Source of the DNA: Serinus canaria
Taxonomy: Eukaryota; Chordata; Aves; Passeriformes; Fringillidae
Reading direction: 5' to 3'
Length of the DNA: 64,000 bases
Assembly: GCF_022539315.1 (NCBI RefSeq)
Contig: NC_066315.1
Coordinates: 100,111,990-100,175,989, forward strand
Shown: piece after piece, positions 1-14,000 of the stretch
How the letters are laid out: each line of letters opens with the position of its first letter
Numbering within the stretch: position 1 is the stretch's first letter
Notes under the pieces: generated by a model
What the model saw: only the letters and a program-made list of their open reading frames with translations
The model's database searches: none
Told to the model about the DNA's origin: nothing
Made by a program: the position numbers and the translations under genes

Positions 1-1621
1 TTCAGTTTTGAAAGTGTTTGACAAATTTTTGAGTCAATCCTTTTTGAACTTGTGGCATTCTCTGAATTTGTGCATTTTATCCAGTATGAGTGCTACTGTG
101 AATCATCCAAACACACATCATCATAAGTGTTACATGGTCTAATTAAAACTCTGCTATAAATAACATGACCTAACATAGCCACAATAAGTTTGGAAGCAGT
201 GTAAAAGAAAAAAAAAAGAAAACTTAATTTTTAATTTTGGCAGAAGATGGTAGTGCCAGATGGCTTTGCTAATGCTAGTTTTCTCTAAAAGATTATAGTT
301 TATGTGAAAATATGGCCCCATTAATCTCATAGGAGCTATGTGAAATCTTGTTTTGTCTCTGTTGAGATACAGGAATATGCAGCCAACAAAGACACTGAAT
401 TGGTGCCTGTTGTCTAACCTGTGGAGAAGGAGTGGAATGAGACTAAAAAGAGAGAGAAGGGAGAGGGGAGAGGTAAAAAAATACTTGAGATGGAGGGCCA
501 CAAATGTAATCAGAGGGCTGGAGCACCCCTCCCATGGAGACAGGCTGAGAGAGCTGTTCATGCCAGAGAAGAAAAGGTTCCAGGGAAACCACAGAATGAA
601 CTTCTGGTATTTATAGGATGGCTACAAGAGAGTGGGAGAGGGACTTTTTACAGGATATGGAGTGATAGGGCATGGGGAAATGGCTTTACATTAAAAGAGG
701 GCAAGTTTAGATTAGGTATTAGGAAGAAGTTATTTATTCAGAGGGTGGTGAGACACTGGAACAGGTTGCTCAGAGAAATTATGGATGATGCATCCCTGTT
801 CAAGTTCAGGTTGGATGGGGTTCTGAGCAAGTGGGAGGTGTCCCTGCCCATGACAGAGGAGCTGGAAGTAGATGGTCTCTGAGGTGCTTTCATACCCAAA
901 CCATTCTATGAGTCTATGCCAAGCCAAGAGTAAGGAAGGTGAATCAAGCAAAGAACTGATCAGAGCCCACCAGAGAGCTCAATCCAGAAATTGGTACATG
1001 CAGAAGTAAAGCAGGCAGGTAAAGTAAAAGGGAAGACTATTGAAGAACATAGGGCAATCTAAAGGTAAGCAAGATACCCTGTTACTGAAACAGTTTTGTA
1101 ATTTGGTTTGTATTTCTTCATGCTAGCAAGTTACATCTTCTTTTATTTGAATCAGAGTTGACATGTGTGTGTTCAGTTCATGTCCCAGTTGTGTACTGCA
1201 CCCATACAGTGGTTGCTAAAAGCACTGTGTTTAGAAGGAGTCCCATGGCTGCCTATCCTTCACCATGGAGCATGTCTTAAATATATAATAGCAAGTGTTG
1301 ACTCTCTTTAGAAATGTTCATATTGCTTTCAGAGAGGTAGTTTCTCTTGTTGATAATATTAATTTGCCCCTTACTGGTGCTAAAAGAGGGTGAATCACTG
1401 TGAGTTCAGTGGGATGGCATTTAGGGAACAGATGGACCCAGATGTTCCATCTGTGTTAGAGGAGATCAGGGTGATGTCTTTTCTACCAGATCATACGAGC
1501 TTTGAGGGCCTGGGAATGCAATGAGGTGGCTCAGCTGTCTGCATAAAGGTACTATTAACAAACTTTTCTTGATCATAAGTCTCTTAAAACTCAGCTGACT
1601 CTCTTCATCCATCTCCAACAG
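1..1621 (+). other. PIEZO2: Left edge: PIEZO2 intron
   Basis: Intron sequence upstream of exon A. Apart from the CR1 copy I see no conserved coding stretch. A short open segment near 377-413 has AG and GT neighbours but no recognisable PIEZO sequence, so it is not called. Confidence 0.7.
505..920 (+). mobile_element. CR1 LINE, 3' end fragment
   Basis: The segment matches the familiar CR1 3' region: GTGAGACACTGGAACAGGTT, a degenerate collapse to 'gttggatggggttctgagcaa', the 'gtgtccctgcccatg' block, and the tail 'aaaccattctatgagtctatg'. It is 5'-truncated and in a PIEZO2 intron, in sense orientation. The open frames here (353-882) are products of the repeat. Confidence 0.88.
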
Positions 1622-2011
1622 TGAACCCACGCAGGTCACCATGCTCTATTCCCGTCAGGGGACCACAGAAACCATTGAGGAGGTAGAAGGGGAGCATGAG
1701 GAAGAAGGAGCTCATTCTGCATCAAGGTTGGAGGAGGAGGAGGTGGAAGATTATAGCCTGGATTCAGAAGGAGCTGCATATACTCCTGATACCGATGTGC
1801 CATTGTACTCCACAGTGGACAGCAATGCAGAAGCTCCACCTTCCTATAGCAAAGCTGTCAGCTTTGAGCACCTTCCCTTTGGCTCCCCAGATGACTCAGC
1901 TGGGAAGAGCCTCATGATGGTGAGCCCGGACGACAGTCGGACAGACAAACTCGACAGGATTCTGCCCCCACTGACGCACGAACTGACAGCTAGTGAGCTG
2001 CTCCTGAACAA
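1622..2011 (+). CDS. PIEZO2: PIEZO2 exon A: acidic cytoplasmic linker
   Basis: The acceptor AG is at 1620-1621 and the donor GTAAGA at 2012. The exon enters with one base of a split codon and leaves with two bases of a Lys codon (residues 1-130 of the segment). It is rich in Glu and Asp, including a run of four Glu, and ends in the motif [15 protein letters not shown]. The central acidic part differs from mammals, as expected for a disordered linker. Confidence 0.92.
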
Positions 2012-5000
2012 GTAAGAATCCTCAACCAGGAAAAATTATTGATCACAGTGTGTAAAATTTTGTTAATTACTTTGGGGTTTTGTTTCAGAACTAGCCTACA
2101 AATTGTGATGCAGATCTTGTGCTAAGTTTAGTTTAAGGGAAGAAGCTCATTTCCTGTGCAGTTGTTCTAATTAGAGATTTCTAAAGTGACTCAAACTCAT
2201 CTTGGAAGGAATCTCTGCTTTCTTCCTAGATGCCATATTTAATCATTCTGATTAGCATTGAATTTCTGTGCTGCAATTGTCTTGGGGTCAAGGGCTTTTC
2301 TAAATATTCTTTGTGGATAGGGCTTCTCTTCTCCAGGCAGCTGTGATTTCAAATGAGTTTCCTCCTGGGCTATCTGGGAAGATGTTTCTCCTTTAATTAT
2401 TTTGGATTACTGAAAGGGAAACTCTGGCCTTTGGCAGTTTTTGTTCAAGCCAGTGGGAGCTGAGGGTTATGGAGGGACACCATCTTGCTAGGTGCTTTCA
2501 TAAGGGAGAGGATGTTCCCTTCTTTGCCCCTTAGACACTGTGCTCACTGGCACAACCAGCATTGAGGTGGGGATGGTGCCACTGCACATCTTCAGCTGCT
2601 CTCTGGCCTGACATAGTTGGAGAGGTCTTCCCCAAAAGCAGGGGCAAAATCGTAAACCACAGAACTCCCTTTCAGCCTGCCTGCACCCAAAGAGAGAAGG
2701 TGTATAGATCTGACTTTGTCAGATGCAGTGTCTCGTCTTCTGGTTTTCTGTAGCAATTTTTGCTTTTCAGTAAGATCCCTTCTTAGGCCAAGAAACTTTA
2801 CGAAAAGCAGAGAGAATTATGAATGTATATAAAAGTCACTGCCATTTATATTTATTTGAGTCGCATAAATAGAAGATTGGACACATCTAATGCCCATGGG
2901 TATTTTTTATGTTCTAATCTTGTGCCCCTGGACAATTCAAAACATAGATCTGGTGATGTACCTCTGGTTTTTCTCTAAACTCCTATCTGTGCTGATAAAT
3001 GGGATGTGAATCCACACCAGTATTGGGTGATTTGCATGAGATATGTTGGTTGGGCAGCTGTAGGAAAGCTGTGTTTTTAGAAGCCATGTTTGTAATGCTT
3101 AGGCCAGGCTGATTCTCTTTCTGAATAAATTAAAAACCATCAGAACAGTGCTTCTAGTTATTTTTTCTGAAATTCTTGTTTTCTGAGCTTAGAATCAGGC
3201 TATTTGGTTATCATACCAAAGTCCCCCCCTTTTTTTTTTTTTTTCTTCCATTGGACTGAGCAGCAGATTTTAATACTTTTCAAAATGAAAAATACTAGCA
3301 ATTTGAAAGCAGCTCTTGTGAAGTTCATATTCAGTTCATTTGTGGTACTCTGCTCCTCACAGGATGTTTCATGATGACGAGTTGGAGGAGTCAGAGAAGT
3401 TCTATGTTGGTCAGCCTCGAGTCTTGCTCCTTATTTATGCCCTGTACAATACGCTGGTGGCCCGGTCAGAAATGGTGTGCTATTTTGTGATCATCCTTAA
3501 CCACATGATCTCTGCCTCCATGATAACCCTGGTGCTTCCCATCCTGATATTCCTGTGGGCCATGCTGTCTGTTCCTCGGCCAAGCAAACGCTTCTGGATG
3601 ACTGCCATTGTCTACACTGAGGTATGCTGCTGGTTTTGCAAGCCCATGTTGAACACAGAGAAGTGAAGTTAGGATCTTTGCATGGCCCCCTTTCTGGTTT
3701 TGATCCCTGGGATCTGGGCTGGGCCTTTGGCCCTTCATAGTAATACAAGTATTTGCTAAAGTCCTCAGAAATTTTTGTGGTATGGAAAGATCATGTTGGT
3801 TATTTCCTTCATTTCAATGAGCAATATCCTTCCTGCCATGAAAGGCAGTTCTCACAAGAACAGATCATTTGCAAACTGATGCTTTGTAATGGTTAATCAA
3901 GAAACAGAATTCACTGCTGTGATATCTCAAGTACCACTGAGTATCATCTGCTGCTGAATCTTGATTGACTTTGTTACTGGAGAAACGTGAAGTGTCATGC
4001 CTCTGTAGTAATGAGTATCCTTGTTTATGTTCTCATAAAACTGACAAAGTAGTCATATTTTATCCCTCTTACTGTTATGAGGCTATTATATCTGACATGC
4101 TTATAAAACACCTCAAGTGTGTTGTGTTTCCAAACAGGTGGCCATTGTCATCAAATACTTCTTCCAGTTTGGCTTCTTTCCTTGGAATAAACATGTGGAT
4201 TACACAAAGGATAAACCTTACCATCCACCCAATATTATAGGCATTGAAAAGAAAGAGGGTTATGTGCACTACGATCTTGTTCAGCTTCTTGCTCTGTTCT
4301 TCCACAGATCCATCTTAAAGGTAATCTGGGTTCAGGTAGTTTCTTATTTAATTTTTAATTTTAATTTTTTTAAATCAGTCTTGTGATATAAAGAAGTCAA
4401 TTTGGTTATCAGGATTTTTTTTTTTTTTTTCCATGAAAGGGTTATTGAGCATTTGAAGTGGCTGCCCAGGGAAGTGGTTGAGTCTCCATCCCTGGAAATG
4501 TTTAAAAGGCGTGATGTGGCACTGAGGGACGTGGTTTAGTGGTGGATTTGGCAGTGCTGGGTTAGCAGCTGAATTGGTGATCTTAAAGAACTTCTGCAAC
4601 CTAAATGTTTCTATGATATCCCAACACATTGAATTTGTCTTCTCCCTTGTGAACAAGTGACTGAGCTGAGCAATGCCTGTGATAAATACTGTGACAGAAG
4701 TACAGGTTTGATACATTCTCTTCTTGTTTTTCTACTAGTGCCATGGATTGTGGGATGAGGATGAGAAAGGAGACAGCTCCAGTAATAAAGAGGATACTGA
4801 TGATGAGCTCTCTCTGACAGGAGGCAGGAGAGACTCTTCTGCCTCTTTGAAATCTGTCAATCTTGCCGCATCTGTGGAGTCCATCCATGTCCACTTCCCC
4901 GAGCAGCAGACTGCCATCAGGAGGAAGAGTTCTAGCAGCATATCCCAGCTTTCTCACAGGTCCAGCTTCTCTTCACACAGATCTAAGAGAGGTAAATGTC

Positions 5001-8000
5001 ATGGCACTTCTGGGATTTGAAGGACAAATGTTCATTTCCCATAGGATCATTCTACTGAAACCTTGGGCTGGCTGCTGAAGAGCTCCCAGGGGCTACTGAA
5101 TGCTGCTGCTTCTCAGTAATGAAATAGGAACCAATGTATCTTCATGTTTGAACACACTCCAAGCCTTCCTAAAGTTCAAATGGAGAGACATACTTTGTGA
5201 TTCATTATGTTTTTAGAATGACATTATCCAAAAGCTGGGAAAGGAATGCTGAGATGGCCCAGATCCAGAAATTCTGGTCCAGCCTAATCTCCAGCTAGAG
5301 GGAATGCAAAGCACATGTATTTTTCATATCTACATTTGTAGACGCTTGAATTAAGAAAATGTTTTTATTAGTTAAATTGAAACAGATTACATGTTCCGTC
5401 TTGTAAAAAGGGGCAGGAATACTCTAGCCTAAATATATATAATACCAATTGAGGTGACTGAGTCAGATCAATCAAATACTTGCTGTTATCACTAGTCTGC
5501 TTTCTCTTTTTATAGCTATTAATCAAGTTTTGATCTGCCAGTGATTAAACCTTTACTGAATGCTCTCAAGATTTTATCGTACTGGGGGAAAAAAGAAGAA
5601 TTCATTTCAAAGCTTCTTTCAAATGTGGGAGTCGTATGAAATGGAAGTCTCAAGATTTATTCCTTTCTAACTTTAGTATTTAAACTTTTCTTTTGAATTG
5701 ACTTCTCTTTCCTCCCCTTTTTCCAGGAAGTACCAGTACACGGAACAGCAGTCAGAAGGGAAGCAGTGTGTTAAGCATCAAGCAAAAATCTAGAAAAGAG
5801 CTTCTCATGGAAAAGTTTCGAGAACAAATGATCAAAGCCAAGGCTTTTACAATTAAAAAGTGAGCAATATGAGGAGTTGTGTGGGTTTGGGGGGAGGTTC
5901 CAAACAGTAAAGCAGTAAGCCAGCATTTTAAAAGGAGCAGGCTACTACTGATGTTAATTCAAGTGTTTGTTGTATGCAGATGTCCCACCAGCTGAACATC
6001 AGACAAATCAGCAGTTGTTCACATAGCATCTGCCTGATAAAAAAGTTAAATATCCCACGTGACCTTGGCTGGCAATGCATATTTCTATTGAACAAATCCT
6101 AATACAGTGGTTTAGAAGCAATCAGATAAAACGACTGGAGTCTCTGCAGTCCTGTGAAGGCTGTCAGAGTAGATCTTAGATAGCTTTAAAAATATTAATC
6201 ATACCACACTCAGCCTTTACTTTCTTCAGTGCAAGTTATGTGCTATTAAATCACATTGTGGTCTGTGTTGTTTTAGGACTCTCCAGGTGTACATGCCCAT
6301 CAGACAGTTTTTCTACAATCTTATCCATCCAGACTACAGCGCAGTGACTGATGTGTATGTGCTGATGTTCCTGGCAGATACAGTGGACTTCATCATCATT
6401 GTGTTTGGATTTTGGGCTTTTGGGGTACGTCACAGAGGCATCTATCTGTAAATCCTCAGCAGGATTTATGTCTTGTAGTTGCTAAATATCATGCAAGTGT
6501 CCTTTTTCCTTGACCCTTTTATTTTGCTTTTCAGAAACATTCTGCTGCAGCAGATATCACCTCTTCGTTATCAGAGGACCAGGTCCCAGAGGCATTTTTG
6601 GTGATGGTGCTCATTCAGTTTGGTACCATGGTGGTAGATCGAGCACTGTACCTCAAAAAGACTGTCATGGGAAAAGTCATCTTCCAGGTCATCCTTGTTT
6701 TTGGAATACATTTCTGGATGTTCTTTATCTTGCCTGGAGTGACAGAAAGGTATAAGTCTTATAAAGAAACAATGTGGGTGGAATACTGATGCTCTACCAA
6801 GTTATTTGCATTTAAATTGGAAATGTTTATAGCTAGGATTTGGAATCATGATCAAGTTTCTCCTTTGCCTCATTTCTAAGCAGAAAGTTGGAATACACTT
6901 CCACAGCAGTAACTGTGGCCAACATAAGTTTGAGGAAGAATTAGTTATATAGGTACAGAAATATTCTCAGTTTAGGCCAAAATGCAAGCAGGTGAAAGAG
7001 AAATTGCCTGTAATTGAGTGATTAGAGCCTTCAGCTGAGACAATGTTGGCCTCTGATCCAATTCCCTGCTCCCAAGACTGCTGCATGCTGCTTTAGAAGA
7101 GCGAGTAGAAAATGTCTCCCTCAGAGTAACTTATAACTTAGCACTTCCCTGAAATGTGTGAGCTGTGGATTTAAATCTCCTTAAACTGAGGAATGTCTAA
7201 ATTATGTGTCTGTTCTGAAGAGCAAAGTTCTCCCCCTGTGCTCCTGCCACTTGGCTCTGGAGGTGATGTGAAGGCAGTCCCCCACTGCATGAAATTTTGT
7301 GTCGCATACCTGGTCAGGCTCACTCCCAAATCTAACATTTTTCATTTAACATTTCATTTTTCATTTAACATTTTATGGCTCAGGGCACTGACCACTGCAC
7401 TCTGCAGTGCAGAGGTGTTAAGGTTCCCTCTGAAGTGCTTGGCTAACTCCCCTCTTCCTATTTTAAGTTGCCTTGAAGCATTTCCCTCACTCCAGTTGCT
7501 GTCCGTGGAAATTGAGTGTATCACCTAGGCACCTTACACGTCATTAACAGTCAAGTTATTTTACTGGAAAAAAATAAATAGGTTTATAGTGTAAAAGAAG
7601 ACTGAGAAGTCTCACTTCCTCTCAAAAAGAAAGTGAAGTAGCAATTGTGCACAAATTTGAAAAAAAAAAAATTTTCAAATGGATCTCTTATCTACTGCAC
7701 ATTGAGAATTGTTAGGAAATAAAATAATTTTGACTTTTTGCTTTTGAGAAATCTATATCAAGTTGTTAATATCAAATCTGCATCTGGAACATCCTGTATT
7801 CCTTCTAAGTGAGATTAGGGCCCCCTGCAAATTTCTTAATTAAAATGCTTCTGTGGGATTTAATTGAAAATATTGGGTTATGGCTGGCTGGCAAATGCTG
7901 TCCATCCTGAGGCATCTGCTGCAGGTCCACTGTGCTATTGAATAACAGCCAGAATGGCACATGTGAGCAGAGGCTGAGGGTTAGTTCAGTCTGGAGAAGA

Positions 8001-11000
8001 GAAAGTGAAGAGCTGTCTGGACTATTTATTGGAATAAGACTTGAGTCAAGCAGAAAATATTTTCAGAGGTCACTCCATCTTAAGTTCCTGTATGAGGTGC
8101 TGACATAAACAGAAGTAGCCACTAAAGCTGCCTTGATTGAGCCCCTACCCAGGACTCACAGAGGGCTGGGCCATCATGGGGCTGAGGAAGACTATGATGG
8201 GCAGCAAGGGACCTTCGGCATGCAGAGGGAGAGGGCACTGCCCAAAGCCTTCACTCTTTGGGGAGCCCATTCCCACTCTCTCCCCTGTAACCCTGAGGTG
8301 GCAATGGATGCTGGTTTTAGACTTTTCCATTCAGTATCTTTCCAATACTCTTTTAACCCTGCCTTGGGGTCAGCAATCAAGGCCTTTTCACAGGACCTCA
8401 GGAAGGGGAAACTGCCAGGAGCAAAAATCATTTCAAGCTAATTCGGTCATACACAGATACAAAGCTCATAATTTTCCTTTATCTTTTCCTTTACAGGAAA
8501 TTTAGCCAGAACACAGTTGCCCAGCTCTGGTATTTTGTGAAATGTGTTTATTTTGGCTTATCAGCTTATCAGATACGCTGTGGATATCCAACTCGTGTTC
8601 TTGGCAACTTCCTCACAAAAAGTTATAACTATGTCAACCTGTTCTTATTTCAAGGGTAAGCAAAGACTTACTGCCTTTCTTCTTTCTTTTGTGTAATAAA
8701 GATCTGCTGTAGTGAAATGCTGGAGTTATTAATGACTTTTCATCACAGACTGCTGGAAATAAGACAGTAAATTTTGCACAGCACTCTCTGTATATGCCAT
8801 ACGTCCCCTGTAGTCCACAAGAAAAAGAAAAATCTATTTCTGGAAGGCAAACTTCATAAAATTCCATCTCTCAGTCTGAAACCAGAAGCCTGATATACCA
8901 GTCAGCCATTCAGTGCCCTATGAAATAGACATTTTTAACACTACTAAGAAATCACCTTTGTGAACAGAAATAGGGGCTGCACGTTGTGCTAGAAAACAGG
9001 TAGTTAGTTATTAGTTCTGCAGTCCTAAAAAGTAGTAAGGTGTCAAATCCCAAAGAGATCTTTGGAACAGGTCTACCTGCTATACCTCAGCAGGTCAAAG
9101 GAATGGAGTGAATGACAACACACCTGAGAAATAGGAACTTGAAAATAAGCACAAAAGAAAATGTGTTTGCTTTGGGCAGTGTTGCACATTTGACACTCCT
9201 CAGGAGTTCGGGGTGTTAGGGCAAGGAACAGGCACAGCATTACCTCGGGGTGAAAGATGGTTTTACACAAGCAGACCACATCCTTCCTTTACACTGTTAC
9301 AGTGACCTTGTGACTAAGCCAGTTTGAAGCATGTGTGTAATTCACAAAAAAAAAAAAAAAGAATCATTTCAGCCTTTTCACAGTATTTGCAGTATGGGTT
9401 TCTTGCATTTCAAGGAAAAGTTACAGAAGAAAGGTTTCCTCACATGAAATAGTCTTTCAAGTGAGGGACTAGGAAAGGGAAGATGCCCTTTAAATGGCTG
9501 CATTGCATGTGGATTACCACCTTCTTCTGCTGTTTAATCCTGAGTCACAAAGCCCAGTTCCATATGCAGCAGAGGGCTGCCCACCTACTGCAAAGATGCC
9601 ATGCAACATCCTTGGTGTAAGGAGGTCTAAAATTAATCCCACCATCCTGCAGCTCCTCTCCCATGTGCTCCTGCAGCTCCATCCATGTGCTCCTCTCCCA
9701 GGTCAGAGGAATCTAGGAAATCTTGTGCTATTCCATCAGGAGCTGAATCCCAATTATGGACATAATAATGCATAAGCATATTTATGGCCTGGCAAGGAGG
9801 TCTAGAGTAACACAAGCTATGGCAATTTCGGGATGTGATTGTGTTTACAGAATCCCCAGTTAAGCTGTTTTCATGCCGTCTTAATTCTCCCTCTTGTCAT
9901 TCATACACTTGCAGTGCTTGTTTGATGTGATGCCTCTGTTTCTGACAAGTTATCTGCTGTGGTCTCCCTTCAGGTTCCGCCTGGTTCCATTTTTGACCGA
10001 GCTGAGAGCAGTAATGGACTGGGTTTGGACTGATACCACTCTCAGTCTTTCCAGCTGGATCTGTGTTGAAGATATCTATGCTCATATATTCATCCTGAAG
10101 TGTTGGCGAGAGTCAGAAAAAGTAAGGAAACCCCATATGAGTGATTCAGACCTTCTCTCCCCTGTGCAGGAGGGAAGAGAAATAATCATGGGTCCCTAAA
10201 TAATTGAGGAATCCACCACAAAAAGTTTGTTGGAAGATATGCCTGGCACTTGTGTTCAGAAATATCCAGACTGTTGGGTACTTTACATTAGCTGGCAGCT
10301 GCCACAAATGAAACTTCAAATGGTTTCTCTTTTGTGCCCAGCTGATTTTTCCACCATTAACGTGAACTCCAGAAGCACGTGCCTGCTGGCTTAATTGCAG
10401 GCCTGGGTTTCAAGGCTGGGGTTGGAAGTCAGTCACACACAACTAAATGAATAACCTGGAGTAGCAGGGAAGCTGCAGCTGAGGAGAAAGGTCAGTAGAA
10501 GGAGGAGCTCATGCCCTGCCGTGTAGGTCCCAGGGACACCGGGGTCATGTAACTGCAGAGGAAACTCAGCTGGCTCCTTTATCTCACAAGAGTCCCTGCA
10601 CACCCAGAACTGAACTGCAGGCCAGATAAACCCACCATTTGTCTCACTGAAATTTCAGTCTCTTTAAGTCATTTAAGCTTCAGTTCAAATTAAACTTGCA
10701 AATTCTGGATTCTTTGTAACTGCTATAAAGATTGCAACCATATGCTTGCTCATTTTGCCAATTTTAAAAAGATATTAACCATTATTTTAAGAGTGACCAA
10801 ACCAGTCAGAAATTCTACATCTGTATTGAAGTGGATTTACTTTAAGTGTTACTGACGTATTTCTACTTTTATTATAATCCTGTCTCTTAATGGCAATTAC
10901 TTTCTAAGTATATCACATAGTTTAACTCAGAGCTACAGTGCACACAAATCATGCATATAGCCTTTTTCTCTGTGACTCCCACTTCTGCCATGAATGGAAG

Positions 11001-14000
11001 AAGTTCTGGAGAACTTCAGGAGTCAGGGATGTAATAACCCAGCTCTACTTTGATTCTGTCTCACCCCATTTTCTTACACTATAATTCACATTAGGTGTAA
11101 CAGAGATCTGACATGGGAGTATTCCCCTGTCTAAGCTGGCATGTATGTTCTAATGCCATACACAAAAATAACCATGTCACAACTTTACAACTTTATTGGT
11201 GAAGTATTTGGTTCTCTCTCTCTCTCTCTCTCTTTCTCTGAGTGGAATGCCTGAGTATTTGGACTACTAGAGTCTCTCTGAGATGTTCTATAACATCATT
11301 AGAAGTGCCTGAACTAATATCCTCCAGACTAATAATAATAATAGTAATAATAATATAATAATAATAATAATACCCCTGCTGATCTTGATACGATATTTTA
11401 ATGAAAATACTATTTTAATGAAAATACTGCTATTCTGTAGCGTGAGACAAATGACTTGATACACTGCCTCTGGAAAGTAAATAATTGGTTTTAAATATAG
11501 CATTGTATTACAAATGGAATATTCTCATAGGGCTTTATGGATTCATGTTGCAAAGCAAGAACAATTTTCTGAAAGCCAGATTCCTGGGGTGTTTGAGGTG
11601 CAGTGGAGTACAGTGCATATTTATTCTGCACATGTGGTTAACCCTGTAAGAGTTAAACCCTGTAAGAGAATTACACCAAAATAAATTACAGTGAAAGTAA
11701 GACATTTTACAGGACGGTGAGACTGTTCAGAGTATTCAGTCATGAGACAAATAGAAGAGGACAGGAATTATGGGCAAGGCAGAACAGACATGCCATGTGA
11801 TCTGCTTTGAAGGGAGAAGGAAAGCAGTCACTTTTGTCCTCAGAAGCTAAGAAAGAGAAGGATGTTACATCAGCAGTATCCGGACTTTAGGAACGGCAAC
11901 AACATTTTTAACATTAGTTAATTGGAGTCAGTGTGGAATTCACTAGAAATAGATTGGATCAAGCCTGTGAACTCTTAGAAATACTGTAAGTGAGGTGTGA
12001 CATGAATGTGGAGGTAATGCAATATCAGAAATATTACTGATTGTTTATGTCAGTTGCTGGCAGACAGTTTTCCTGCTCCCCCCATCCACCACAATATACA
12101 GTTTGCAGCATTTCAAGACCTATGAGAGGAAGTCTGCCTTAAGGAGTTTTGCAATAAAACTTTTCAGAAGTGCAAGAGCAAGAAAGTGGGTCCCTCATTA
12201 TAGCAGTTTTTGGAACAAATTGTTGTATCACTGTTTTTGCTATTATTTTATATTTTCTTCTTGTGAGTTCATGCTAGCACTTAGACAAAAAAAATCAAAT
12301 TCTCCTACCTAAATTCTTCTTTTTTTGTGGCTGTGAAGAATCAATATCACAGAGGTTTACAGTATTTTTCACACGGGACACACATTTTGGATTCACTTGT
12401 CACTTCTCTCTGTTGCCATCAGAAATTTGGTGTCTGTGCAGGGTTGGCTAAAAAGACCTGAAAATAGCTGTCCTGATATGGGATAGCAAATTATCACAAG
12501 AGATTGGAAGCCTTAAGATCATGATATATTCACCCATCAAATCATATGAAGTGCACCTTTGATAGAAGAGACATTACCATGCTGCTGTTTGTTTTTGCAG
12601 AGATATCCCCAACCAAGAGGCCAGAAGAAAAAGAAAGTTGTGAAGTATGGAATGGGTGGCATGATTATCGTCTTGCTGATTTGTATTGTCTGGTTCCCAC
12701 TGCTCTTCATGTCTTTAATCAAATCTGTTGCAGGCATCACCAACAAGCCTCTAGATGTATCAATCACAATAACTCTAGGAGGTTATCAGGTAAAAAAGAA
12801 GAAACACTAAAAGCAAACTCTGTTTTTTGCATTATATTTCCTTGTGCCATTTCTTCTTCCTTCCATTGACTTGAACTCTCCTGCTTTATGCAAGGTACCT
12901 GGCAGGCTTCCATAAATGACCTCTTTTGGGTTTAAAAATATGTTAGTTTATCACTGTTGTAAAATATTATCCTCATTTTCAAGTTAAAACCAGCCTCTAC
13001 TGGCTGTGGAAACTGAATAAATTACCCTACAGGTCCACATGGTAGATGTAAGATAATTGTAGGCAGCTTGCATCTCAGAGGAAGGAGATTATAACATTGT
13101 CTTGTTGAATGGAGTGCCATAATTGTCTTGGACTGTGATGCACAGGATGCTGGACTGTGTATGTAGCAGCCAATGTGAAGTAAATGTGATAAGCATGTGT
13201 TCTTTTGTTTCCCAGCCTATTTTTACCATGAGTGCTCAGCAGAATCAGCTCAAAAGTTTGGATCCGAATGAGTTCAGTGATTTTCTGAGAAGCTATAGGG
13301 GTAACACTGTAAGTGAAAAGTAGAATACCTCATTTCTTAAAAATGTGTGCATGTTTCCATAGAGGCCTTTTGTGAATTTTGTTTGTGTAGTCCTGTGGTC
13401 ATCAGTGCTGTCATCAATGGGAAGACATTTCTGTAAAGAGGATTTGCATGAAAAAAAGTTCAGACACATCATTTGTCAGGACAGTTCTGGGTTATGGTGA
13501 GACAAGCTACCATTAATGCAGACATCTTTGCACAAAATACTGGAAAGCAGAAACCCTAATTGTCCTGTTGTCTAAATGAAACCCTCCCCTCGAAATGCCC
13601 CAAACCTTCAGGAGATGTGATGCTGTTTGTGTACTGCCAAAGAAAACGTGCTGTGGGGACAAAACGGTGCCTTAGGCACTCCTATGTCCCATGCTCCTTT
13701 CTAGAGCACACATCTTTCACCTTCCAGTGGGGAGTGGTGGTGCTGTCAAAAGAAAGTGTGCATAGTCTAGAAATGTTTTGACATTAAAATGTCCAAAAAA
13801 AGCATTTAAGCATAGTCTCAGTGTTTCATGGAGTAACATGCCCAGTTTCCACAAGTTTCTACAGGAAAAGGACTAATAATTAGTAGGAGCTGTTGTATTG
13901 CTAATGTAACTAACATTTGATCAGATATAACTTTAAAAGAAGTGCTTGGTTCTAGCTCATTAAAGAATTTGATGTTAGAATTTGATCTTAGATCCTATCA

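Larger units (their letters stand above)
10122..12600 (+). other. PIEZO2: PIEZO2 intron I-J
   Basis: Largest PIEZO2 intron in the window (2.5 kb). It holds two microsatellites and a 17-bp tandem duplication, and no coding sequence or transposon that I recognise. Confidence 0.7.

Noticed and set aside
377..413. Possible small PIEZO2 exon upstream of exon A
   Set aside because: An AG and a GT flank an open stretch, but the peptide is not recognisable as PIEZO2 and the phase to exon A cannot be tested without the missing exons.
353..882. Two overlapping open frames near the left edge
   Set aside because: Most of their length is CR1 3' sequence, and the encoded proteins match no PIEZO2 exon.
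3340..3666. 108-codon frame starting before exon B
   Set aside because: It is exon B read through both splice sites. The true exon is 3,363-3,621.
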